Below, one piece after another: positions 57,847-64,000 of a DNA stretch of 64,000 bases. The stretch is from Tessaracoccus palaemonis (GTDB lineage: Bacteria; Actinomycetota; Actinomycetes; Propionibacteriales; Propionibacteriaceae). The stretch spans positions 1,116,001 through 1,180,000 of the forward strand of contig NZ_CP079216.1 of the NCBI RefSeq assembly GCF_019316905.1, given 5' to 3'. The translations under genes were made by a program, and so were the position numbers. The notes below the pieces were generated by a model. It made no database searches and had not been told where the DNA came from. It saw nothing but the letters and a program-made list of their open reading frames with translations. Each line of letters starts with the position of its first letter. Position 1 is the stretch's first letter.

Positions 57847-58415
57847 GCGACGCCGCACCCGAGGCGGCGCCCGTTCCCGAGCGTCTGTCCTACACGAGCC
57901 CGCCGGCCCTGATGACCGCTGTCGTGCTGTCCATCGTCCTGCTGAGCGTCTCGATGTTCGGCTGGTGGGCGATCGGCGAGGAGATCCGCGACAAGATCAC
58001 CTGGCCCCAGGCGGGCACGCTGCTGTTCTTCGTGTTCCTGATGATCGGGATCATGCTCAGCATCGGCTATTCGCGGCTGTGGGCCGACGAACGCGGCGTC
58101 ATCGTCCGCAACGGGCCCTTCATCCGCCGCTTCACCATCGCCCAGATCGCCGGCGTGCGGCTGCGCCCCGGCGACGCCTGGACGTCGCTGCTGCTGAAGA
58201 CCGGCGACGGTGAGGAGCCGAAGCGCCAGCCCGTGCTGGCGATCCAGTTCCTCGAGGGGGAGGCCGGCCGCCGCAAGGTCGTCGACCTGCGCCGTTGGCT
58301 CGTCGCCCGGGGTGCCGGCGCCGCCCCGTCGACTGGTGCGCAGCCCACCGGTGACACCCCGTCGGCTGGTGGGGCGGTTCCGCAGTCGTCGCCGACTGAC
58401 GGCCCCATCGCCTGA
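57843..58415 (+). CDS. PH-like-domain membrane protein
   Basis: A 190-aa protein: two membrane helices (about residues 25-45 and 57-77), then a bacterial PH-like beta domain (RLWADERGVIVRNGPFIRRF...), then a Pro/Thr/Ala-rich tail. It is commonly found after hisG in actinobacteria; function unknown. GTG 57843 overlaps the hisG stop. The stop codon TGA is the first part of the palindromic repeat that follows. Confidence 0.8.
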   Translation: MSDAAPEAAPVPERLSYTSPPALMTAVVLSIVLLSVSMFGWWAIGEEIRDKITWPQAGTLLFFVFLMIGIMLSIGYSRLWADERGVIVRNGPFIRRFTIAQIAGVRLRPGDAWTSLLLKTGDGEEPKRQPVLAIQFLEGEAGRRKVVDLRRWLVARGAGAAPSTGAQPTGDTPSAGGAVPQSSPTDGPIA

Positions 58416-58534
58416 CGCCACCCTTATCGACGGACGCCACCCTTACCAACCGACGCTACCCTTCGTGACCGATGCCACCGCCATGGCGGTGGCATGTGCT
58501 GAAACGGGTGGTGCCTGTCGGTAAGGGTGGCGTC
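58414..58534. repeat. Palindromic repeat element, copy 1
   Basis: A 121-bp element. The left side has three 19-bp tandem units (58414, 58433, 58452), each GACGC(C/T)ACCCTT plus seven variable bases. The centre is a perfect 24-bp palindrome (58472-58495, arms ATGCCACCGCC). The right arm repeats the units in reverse (ACGGGTGGTGC, TAAGGGTGGCGTC). Bases 58433-58534 match the reverse complement of copy 2. It can fold as one long hairpin and may terminate both the PH-domain gene and the convergent nuclease-like gene. The remaining 68 bp to 58602 show no gene. Confidence 0.85.
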
Positions 58535-58602
58535 TGAGGTGGCGTGTCGACGGTGTGGTTGCGACGGCGTGCTGCCGGCCTCCCGCCTCGACGCAGTCGG
58601 CC

Positions 58603-59520
58603 TCAGGCGGATCGACTGGCCGACGCGGCCATCGCGTTGTGGATGAGCCGGGCGAGCGACGCGCCCTGCAACGCGGTTGACCAGTCCCATCGGACGATCC
58701 AGAACCCGGCCTGCCGGATGGCCTCCTCCCGTCGCTTCTCACGCATGATCGCCTCCTCGGGCGACTGGCCGGGCTTCAGCAGCTCTCCGTACTTCCACTT
58801 CCCATCCACCTCGCCGACGAGGCCGAGTTCCGGCCAGCCGAAGTCGGTGCGGGCCACGACCACACCGTCGGCGTCGACCACCTCGAACTGCACCACAGGT
58901 GCCGGCACGCCGAAGCGGGCGAACTGCACCCGGCTGATCGACTCGGCCGGAGACTCTGCCTGCCCGTCCGCGAACGCGAGGGCGCGACGGGCGGTCCCCA
59001 GCCCGGCCAGGCGCGGATGCCGGTTCAGGGCAGAGCCCAACTCCGCGCGTTCCAGTCCGGTCCCGAGCGCGGCATCGAGGGTGGCCACGGCCCACTCGAA
59101 AGGCATGGTCCTGGCGAGGTCGGCGGCTGTGCGGGCAAGGGTGGTTACCCGGAATCCGGCGCGATCCTCGTACTCGTCCGGGTCGATGGCTGTCTGGCGG
59201 ACTCGAAGCAGTGGGCTGCCCTTGCCGTGGCCCGCCGTGAGCCGGGCCATCGTCACCAGAGACAGCCCATCGGATGGGACAGGGAGCCCGTGCACGACGC
59301 CAGCGGACTGGTGGCTGATCACGTTGGAGTCGTGCACGCATGGGAGCGCGCTGAGGATCAGCAGCCGATGCTCATCGACGGCGCTCTGCGGGCCCGACGC
59401 GTGGTACACGCCGCGCCTCGGCCTGGTCAGCTGCCCCGCCCGGAGCCGCTGGCGGACCTCGCGATCGGTGAGCCCCGTTGAGAGCAGCTGGGCGTGCGTG
59501 AAGACGTCGTGTCGTGTCAT
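58603..59520 (-). CDS. AbiEi-type / DUF559 nuclease-like protein
   Basis: A 305-aa protein. The N-terminus (VFTHAQLLSTGLTDREVRQRLRAG, then RPRRGVYHA) is the winged-helix domain found in type IV AbiEi antitoxins. The C-terminus is a DUF559/Vsr-like nuclease fold with RTDFGWPE and GEVDGKWKY (D-ExD-K core) and a late REKRREEAIRQAGFWIVRWDW. No AbiEii toxin gene is adjacent, so it is an orphan; whether it cuts DNA is unknown. ATG 59520. It is bracketed by two inverted copies of a palindromic repeat. Confidence 0.82.
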   Translation of the reverse strand: MTRHDVFTHAQLLSTGLTDREVRQRLRAGQLTRPRRGVYHASGPQSAVDEHRLLILSALPCVHDSNVISHQSAGVVHGLPVPSDGLSLVTMARLTAGHGKGSPLLRVRQTAIDPDEYEDRAGFRVTTLARTAADLARTMPFEWAVATLDAALGTGLERAELGSALNRHPRLAGLGTARRALAFADGQAESPAESISRVQFARFGVPAPVVQFEVVDADGVVVARTDFGWPELGLVGEVDGKWKYGELLKPGQSPEEAIMREKRREEAIRQAGFWIVRWDWSTALQGASLARLIHNAMAASASRSA

Positions 59521-59636
59521 GCGACGAGTTCAGTCCGGTGAGGGTCAACTCACCGTGTCACGCCTCCGCCTGTGGACAACTCTCCCACTGGCATCCACAG
59601 CCCGATGCGCCGTGACGCCCGTCACCCCTACGTGCA

Positions 59637-59738
59637 GACGCCACCCTTGCCGACACACGCCACCCGTTTCAACACATGCCACCGCCAGGGCGGTGGCATC
59701 GGTCACGAAGGGTGGCGTCCGTTGGTAAGGGTGGTGTC
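59637..59738. repeat. Palindromic repeat element, copy 2 (inverted)
   Basis: A 102-bp element whose reverse complement matches 58433-58534 with about nine mismatches by hand count. The centre is 59676-59699 (arms ATGCCACCGCC and GGCGGTGGCAT around AG). Its outer end contains the first two bases of the TGA of the minus-strand membrane-protein gene, mirroring copy 1. It lies 117 bp upstream of the nuclease-like gene start; the intervening 59521-59636 would hold that gene's promoter. Confidence 0.85.
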
Positions 59739-60255
59739 ACATGATGCCGCGCTTGCGCAGCAGCTCCTCGATCTCGGCGTCCTCGGGGTCCAGGCCCGTG
59801 GGCTGGGCGCCCTTCTGGACCTGGGGCGTCGACTTCTGGCGCGTCGGTACGGGCACCGCGCCGGCACCCGGCGCCGCCTTCGTGGCCGCGCCCGGACCCC
59901 CCGTCGCGGCCCGCGGACCCGATCCGGCCGTGGCCGAGGGGGTCTTCGGCGGCTGGCCGGAGCCCTTCGGCAGCAGCGTACCGACGACGGCGACGATGAG
60001 GCCACCGACCAGCAGGCCGGTACCCCAGGCGACAGGCGTCGTCAGCGCCGTGCGCTGGAACCAGTCGACGAGCGAGGCGATGCCGTTGATCGTCAACTGC
60101 GTCCACCCCGTCAGCCAGTAGCCGACCACCAGCGCGGCAAGGCCGGCGCCGATGACGGCGGGGCGCGCGGCCCGTGTCCGGGCGGTCATCCCCGCGGCGA
60201 CCGCGAGGATGACGACGGCCAGCCCGAGGGTGATCAGGAACGACAGTGACATCAT
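59737..60255 (-). CDS. Small membrane protein, unknown function
   Basis: A 172-aa protein with three predicted membrane helices (about residues 4-24, 31-53, 72-95) and an Ala/Pro/Gly-rich C-terminal tail ending in an acidic DPEDAEIEELLRKRGIM helix. No family recognised. ATG 60255 or the adjacent ATG 60252 is the start. It is divergent from the SseB-like gene, and its stop abuts repeat copy 2. Confidence 0.75.
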   Translation of the reverse strand: MMSLSFLITLGLAVVILAVAAGMTARTRAARPAVIGAGLAALVVGYWLTGWTQLTINGIASLVDWFQRTALTTPVAWGTGLLVGGLIVAVVGTLLPKGSGQPPKTPSATAGSGPRAATGGPGAATKAAPGAGAVPVPTRQKSTPQVQKGAQPTGLDPEDAEIEELLRKRGIM

Positions 60256-60309
60256 GAGTCCAGTCTGTCACAGGCCCACAGTCCCTCCGGTGCGGCTACC
60301 CTCGCTGAC

Positions 60310-60834
60310 ATGGATCTGCGAACCCTCGCCCAGCCCAGCTCGCGCTTCGCCGGCGACCACGGCGAGGCCGACCCCCTCACGCGCGAGGCGCTCGCCCGCG
60401 TCGAGGACCCGACAAGCTACATCCGTGCGCTGGTCGCGCTCTGTTCCAGCCGGCTGCTGCTCCCCATCGTGGCGAGCGGCGACGACGGGGGGACCGAACC
60501 TGACCCTGACAGGCATGCCGAGATGGCCGCCGTCACGTTGACCGACGAGTCGGGCAGCCACCTGCTCGCCTTCACCGGCGTCGACTCCCTGCGGGCCTGG
60601 CAGGCCACCGCTCGTCCGGTGCCCTGCCTGCTCGACGAACTCTGCGCGACGGTCGGGCCCGCAGGGGCGGGCGCGTTGCTCATCGACGTGGCCGGCCCCC
60701 ATCCGCTCGTCATCTCCGGCGAGGCGCTGGAGTTCCTTGCCTCCGGCATGGCGGTCGTGGAGTTCGAGGACGGTGAGTTCGGCTGGGTCCGCTACGCCGA
60801 CGACAGGGCGGAGGATGAGTCGTCGCAGGGGTGA
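60310..60834 (+). CDS. SseB family protein
   Basis: A 174-aa soluble protein with the SseB N-terminal-type domain (LLLPIVASGDD to LLAFTGVDSLRAW and GALLIDVAGPHPLVIS). Function unknown; SseB-like genes often stand ahead of infC in actinobacteria. ATG 60310 has TACCCT (60297-60302) 7 nt upstream, so it is probably leaderless. Confidence 0.82.
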   Translation: MDLRTLAQPSSRFAGDHGEADPLTREALARVEDPTSYIRALVALCSSRLLLPIVASGDDGGTEPDPDRHAEMAAVTLTDESGSHLLAFTGVDSLRAWQATARPVPCLLDELCATVGPAGAGALLIDVAGPHPLVISGEALEFLASGMAVVEFEDGEFGWVRYADDRAEDESSQG

Positions 60835-60845
60835 CCGGGACCCGA

Positions 60846-61062
60846 TTAGCGTTTCGTTCCTGCGCCGCGTAGACTTCCGTGAGTTACCGGCAGCATCATG
60901 CTGCCCGCTCAAGTGGAGTCACCTCCCACCTAGGCTGCCCAGGCGGCCGGGTCATCGGTAACCGGGACGCCGGCGTGCGTCCGGGTTCGATGTCAGTGGC
61001 CTCCGCACGTGCGGGGGCCATTCTGCTTGCCCGGCGACACACGACTCAACCTTGGAGGACCC
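60846..61062 (+). promoter_or_regulatory. Promoter and structured leader of infC-rpmI-rplT
   Basis: TAGACT (60870-60875) is a good -10 with a weak TTAGCG (60846-60851) 18 bp upstream. The ~185-nt leader can form a hairpin at about 60960-60986 (ACCGGGACGC with GCGTCCGGGT, one mismatch) and a 12-bp palindromic stem at 60997-61020 (TGGCCTCCGCAC). GGAGGA (61054-61059) is the ribosome-binding site. Leader control by L20 or IF3 is known in other bacteria; here it is inferred. Confidence 0.5.
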
Positions 61063-61752
61063 ATCAGCACTGAACCGCGGATCAATGATCGCATCCGAGT
61101 ACCCGAAGTCCGGCTCGTCGGCCCTAACGGCGAGCAGGTAGGCATCGTGCGCGTCGAGGACGCCCTGCGTCTCGCCGCGGAGAACGATCTGGATCTTGTC
61201 GAAGTGGCGCCGATGGCGCGGCCCCCGGTCGCCAAGCTCATGGACTACGGCAAGTTCAAGTACGAGGCCGCGCAGAAGGTGCGCGACGCCCGTCGCAACC
61301 AGTCGAACGTCGACACCAAGGAGATGAAGCTCCGCCTCAAGATCGACAAGCACGATTACGAGACGAAGAAGGGCCACGTCGTCCGGTTCCTGAAGGCCGG
61401 CGACAAGGTCAAGATCACCATCATGTTCCGAGGCCGCGAGCAGTCGCGCCCCGAGCTCGGCATGGACCTGCTGCGTCGCCTGGCTGAGGATGTGACCGAG
61501 TTCGGTTACGTCGAGTCCGCGCCCAAGCAGGACGGCCGCAACATGCTGATGGTCCTCGGCCCGACCAAGAAGAAGACCGAGGCCCGCGCCGACCAGGCAG
61601 CGGACCGGGACCGTCGGATGGCGGAGCGACGCGAGAACGCCGAGCAGGACAAGGTCGCTGAGGCCGAGCTCCGCGCGGCGGCCGGTGGCACCACCTCGAC
61701 GAAGAAGAGGCGCGGTCCCGCCGACAACATGGACCCAGACATCGATCTCTGA
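61063..61752 (+). CDS. infC: Translation initiation factor IF-3, ATC start
   Basis: A 229-aa factor that binds the 30S subunit and checks the start codon. The N-domain begins [22 protein letters not shown] (in part), the linker and C-domain carry [13 protein letters not shown] and [19 protein letters not shown]; a ~35-residue charged tail follows. The start is ATC at 61063: GGAGGA lies 4-5 nt upstream and no ATG, GTG or TTG fits before the conserved N-terminus. Upstream in-frame ATG 61009 lies inside a leader hairpin. IF3 genes with AUU/AUC starts are known to be autoregulated, because IF3 rejects such codons. Confidence 0.92.
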   Translation: MSTEPRINDRIRVPEVRLVGPNGEQVGIVRVEDALRLAAENDLDLVEVAPMARPPVAKLMDYGKFKYEAAQKVRDARRNQSNVDTKEMKLRLKIDKHDYETKKGHVVRFLKAGDKVKITIMFRGREQSRPELGMDLLRRLAEDVTEFGYVESAPKQDGRNMLMVLGPTKKKTEARADQAADRDRRMAERRENAEQDKVAEAELRAAAGGTTSTKKRRGPADNMDPDIDL

Positions 61753-61788
61753 CGAGATCGGCCACGAAGAAGAAAGCGAGGCACGGAC

Positions 61789-61995
61789 ATGCCCAAGATG
61801 AAGTCGCACTCCGGCGCGAAGAAGCGGTTCAAGACCACCGGCACCGGCAAGCTGGTGCGCCGTCAGGCCAACCTGGGTCACCTCAACGAGCACAAGGCCT
61901 CGACGCGCATCCGCCGTCTGCAGGCCGCGGAGTCCGTCTCGGCTCCCGACGCCAAGAAGATCCGCAAGCTCCTTGGTAAGCACAAGGGCCGCTGA
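61789..61995 (+). CDS. rpmI: 50S ribosomal protein L35
   Basis: A 68-aa basic protein with the MPKMKSHSGAKKRFKTTGTGK N-terminus of L35. ATG 61789 lies 36 nt after infC. Purine-rich AAGAAAGCGAGG precedes it. Confidence 0.96.
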   Translation: MPKMKSHSGAKKRFKTTGTGKLVRRQANLGHLNEHKASTRIRRLQAAESVSAPDAKKIRKLLGKHKGR

Positions 61996-62062
61996 GCCTA
62001 ACCCCCCTCTCGTCAACGAACCCACCGTCGGCTAGGCCGACCAATCCTCAAGGAGTGATCCC

Positions 62063-62431
62063 ATGGCACGCGTGAAGCGTTCTGTGAATGCGAAGAAGAA
62101 GCGTCGCGAAGTTCTCGAGCTGGCCTCCGGCTACCGCGGCCAGCGTTCCCGCCTGTACCGCAAGGCCAAGGAGCAGATGCTCCACTCGGCCACCTACAGC
62201 TACCGCGACCGTCGCGCCAAGAAGGGCGACTTCCGTGGGCTGTGGATCCAGCGCATCAACGCTGCCGCCCGCGCCGAGGGCATGACCTACAACCGCCTGA
62301 TCTCCGGTCTGAAGAACGCGGGCGTCGAGGTCGATCGCAAGATCCTCGCCGATCTGGCCGTCAACGACACCGCTGCCTTCAACGCCCTGGTTGCTGTCGC
62401 GAAGGACAACCAGAGCGTCGCGGCCGCCTGA
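62063..62431 (+). CDS. rplT: 50S ribosomal protein L20
   Basis: A 122-aa early-assembly 50S protein starting [19 protein letters not shown], with [19 protein letters not shown] 62063 follows AAGGAGTGA. In many bacteria L20 represses the infC-rpmI-rplT operon by binding its mRNA. Confidence 0.97.
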   Translation: MARVKRSVNAKKKRREVLELASGYRGQRSRLYRKAKEQMLHSATYSYRDRRAKKGDFRGLWIQRINAAARAEGMTYNRLISGLKNAGVEVDRKILADLAVNDTAAFNALVAVAKDNQSVAAA

Positions 62432-62442
62432 GGGGCGGTCCA

Positions 62443-63261
62443 GTGACTCACGAACCGAACGCCGCGCCAGGCATGCCCGCCTCGGTGCTGCGTTCGGTTC
62501 GTCGTCTGACCCAGCGCAGGGGCCGGGACCTCACCGGCACCTTCCTGGCGGAGGGCCGGCAGGCAGTGCGCGAGGCGCTCGCGGCCAAGGGCCTCGTCCA
62601 GGAGCTGATCGTCGACGACGTGGACAAGCACGCGGACCTCATCGAGGGGACCGACGTGCCGATCTGGCATGCCACCGTCGCCCAGATGCGGCAGCTCAGC
62701 GACACCGTCACGCCGCAGGGCATCATCGCCGTGTGTCGGCAGCTGGAGTTCGGCTGGGAGGACATCGCCGACGCCCGGCTCGTCGTGATCTGCGCGCAGG
62801 TGCGGGACCCGGGCAACGCCGGCACGGTGATCCGGTGCGCCGACGCGTTCGGGGCCGACGGCGTGATCCTCACGACCGGCTCCGTCGAGATCTACAACCC
62901 CAAGACCGTCCGCTCCACGGTCGGGAGCCTCTTCCACATGCCGATCCTCACAGGCGTGCCGCTCACCGACGCCGTCGCCCGGGTCAAGGCCCAGGGCATG
63001 ACCGTGCTCGCCGCCGACGGTGAGGGCGACGCCCTCGACCTCAAGGCGGCCGCGGGCGAGCTGAGCGGCCCGATCGCCTGGATCATGGGCAACGAGGCGT
63101 GGGGCCTGCCCGAGGAGGACGCGCGCCTGGCCGACGAGGTCGTGGCCGTCCCGATGTGGGGGCAGGCCGAGAGCCTGAACCTTTCCAGCGCCGCAGCGGT
63201 GTGCCTGTACGCCACCGCCTCGGCGCAACGACGCGAAGGAGGGTCCCATGTCAGGGCCTAA
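62443..63261 (+). CDS. SpoU-family rRNA (ribose 2'-O) methyltransferase
   Basis: A 272-aa SPOUT methyltransferase of the TrmH/SpoU type. An N-terminal substrate-binding domain (RRGRDLTGTFLAEGRQAVREAL, shown in part) precedes the knot motifs QVRDPGNAGTVIRCADAFG, IMGNEAWGLP and PMWGQAESLNLSSAAAV. The modified position in rRNA cannot be told. GTG 62443 is 11 nt after rplT. It overlaps pheS by 14 nt. The rplT-SpoU-pheS order is usual in actinobacteria. Confidence 0.9.
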   Translation: MTHEPNAAPGMPASVLRSVRRLTQRRGRDLTGTFLAEGRQAVREALAAKGLVQELIVDDVDKHADLIEGTDVPIWHATVAQMRQLSDTVTPQGIIAVCRQLEFGWEDIADARLVVICAQVRDPGNAGTVIRCADAFGADGVILTTGSVEIYNPKTVRSTVGSLFHMPILTGVPLTDAVARVKAQGMTVLAADGEGDALDLKAAAGELSGPIAWIMGNEAWGLPEEDARLADEVVAVPMWGQAESLNLSSAAAVCLYATASAQRREGGSHVRA

Positions 63262-64000
63262 CGACAACTTCGATCCCAAGCAGGTCGCCGCACTCGACCC
63301 GTCGGCGATCGACGGCTACGTGGCAGCAGCACTCGCGGCGGTCGAGGCCGCGACAGACTCCGCCCAGCTGAAGCAGGCGCGTCTCGACCACGCGGGCGAC
63401 GCGTCCCCGCTCGCTCTGGCGAACCGGGAGATCGGTGCGCTGCCTCCGCAGGCCCGCAAGGAGGCCGGCCAGCGCGTCGGCAAGGCCCGCGGCGAGGTCT
63501 CCCGCGCCGTCGCTGCCCGCCAGGCGGAGTTGAGCGCGGCCGAGGAGGCCGCGGCTCTGGTAGCCGAGCGCATCGACATGACGCTGCCCGTCGACGTCGC
63601 GCCCCAGGGGGCGCTGCACCCCGTCACCACGCTCATCGACGAGATGATCGACGTGTTCGTCGCGATGGGCTACCAGGTCGCCGACGGCCCCCAGCTCGAG
63701 GCCGAGTGGTACAACTTCGACGCCCTCAATCTCGCCCCCGACCACCCGGCCCGCGCCCTGCAGGACACCCTCTGGGTCGATCCGCCGTCGGCCGGCCGGC
63801 TGCTGCGCACGCAGACGTCGCCGGTGCAGGCCCGCGCGCTGCTGACGCGTGGCGTCCCGCTGTACGTCATCAGCCCCGGCAAGGTGTTCCGCGCCGACGA
63901 GTACGACGCGACGCACCTGCCCGTGTTCCACCAGTTGGAGGGTCTCGTCGTCGACAAGGGCATCTCCATGGCGGACCTGCGCGGCACGCTCGACCACCTC
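63248..64000 (+). CDS. pheS: Phenylalanyl-tRNA synthetase alpha subunit (5' part)
   Basis: The first 251 codons of PheS, cut by the window end. The N-terminal coiled coil (about residues 15-100) leads into the class-II catalytic domain with HPVTTLIDEMIDVFVAMGY, RTQTSPVQARAL and GKVFRADEYDATHLPVFHQLEG (in part), which form motifs 1 and 2. ATG 63248 follows GAAGGAGGG and lies inside the end of the methyltransferase gene. Confidence 0.95.
   Translation, partial: MSGPNDNFDPKQVAALDPSAIDGYVAAALAAVEAATDSAQLKQARLDHAGDASPLALANREIGALPPQARKEAGQRVGKARGEVSRAVAARQAELSAAEEAAALVAERIDMTLPVDVAPQGALHPVTTLIDEMIDVFVAMGYQVADGPQLEAEWYNFDALNLAPDHPARALQDTLWVDPPSAGRLLRTQTSPVQARALLTRGVPLYVISPGKVFRADEYDATHLPVFHQLEGLVVDKGISMADLRGTLDHL

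Noticed and set aside
58414-58470. CRISPR array
   Set aside because: Only three adjoining 19-bp units with no regular spacers and no cas genes; the units belong to the palindromic element.

Overview
The window is high-G+C chromosomal DNA from an actinobacterium. Signs of this are the mycothiol gene mshC, actinobacteria-typical families (DUF4233, DUF2469, DUF3090, SCO1664-type, TIGR03960/TIGR03936), many GTG starts, and many genes whose TANNNT -10 box sits 6-10 nt before the start codon (leaderless transcripts). A probable pyrophosphate-type PEP carboxykinase plus a b558-type sdhCAB operon point to Propionibacteriaceae. That placement is inference.

Layout. 0-3.2 kb: folC-DUF4233-ndk-CAAX protease, translationally coupled. 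3.2-10.9 kb: radical-SAM protein and DUF2344 protein leading to RNase E/G, with a reverse-strand hydrolase/MFS pair wedged between the first two. 10.9-17.6 kb: rpmB, recG-rsmD-coaD, DUF177-rpmF-rnc-mutM-gtrA. 17.6-28.0 kb: smc, ftsY, ffh, an amidohydrolase, a small zincin, rpsP-khpA-rimM-trmD. 28.1-31.6 kb: sdhCAB. 31.8-37.5 kb: rplS, lepB-rnhB-DUF2469-yraN, a broken comM, dprA, a HAD phosphatase. 37.4-40.8 kb: the probable PPi-PEPCK on the minus strand. 40.8-43.4 kb: a gene-poor accessory stretch ending at tRNA-Leu(GAG). 43.5-50.0 kb: DUF3224 and a five-gene oligopeptide ABC importer. 50.0-53.4 kb: minus-strand pRiA4b ORF-3 protein, aldo/keto reductase and uppP. 53.5-58.4 kb: phosphatase-DUF3090-SCO1664-mshC, hisE-hisG and a PH-like membrane protein. 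58.4-60.3 kb: an AbiEi/DUF559 nuclease-like gene bracketed by two inverted ~102-bp palindromic repeats. 60.3-64 kb: SseB protein, infC-rpmI-rplT, a SpoU methyltransferase and the start of pheS.

Most of the window is core information processing: protein export (ffh, ftsY, lepB), ribosome and tRNA maturation (rsmD, rnc, rimM, trmD, DUF177, five ribosomal proteins, infC), DNA maintenance (recG, mutM, smc, rnhB, dprA) and small-molecule pathways (folate, CoA, histidine, mycothiol, undecaprenyl phosphate). Genes are tightly packed, often with 1-4 nt ATGA, GTGA or TGATG overlaps.

The least ordinary features are the paired palindromic repeats around the AbiEi/DUF559 gene, the doubly damaged comM next to an intact dprA, infC starting on ATC, the operator-like inverted repeats before sdhC, a hairpin built over the rnc start codon, and the gene-poor segment at the 3' side of tRNA-Leu. 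All calls were made by reading the sequence. No database search was run.
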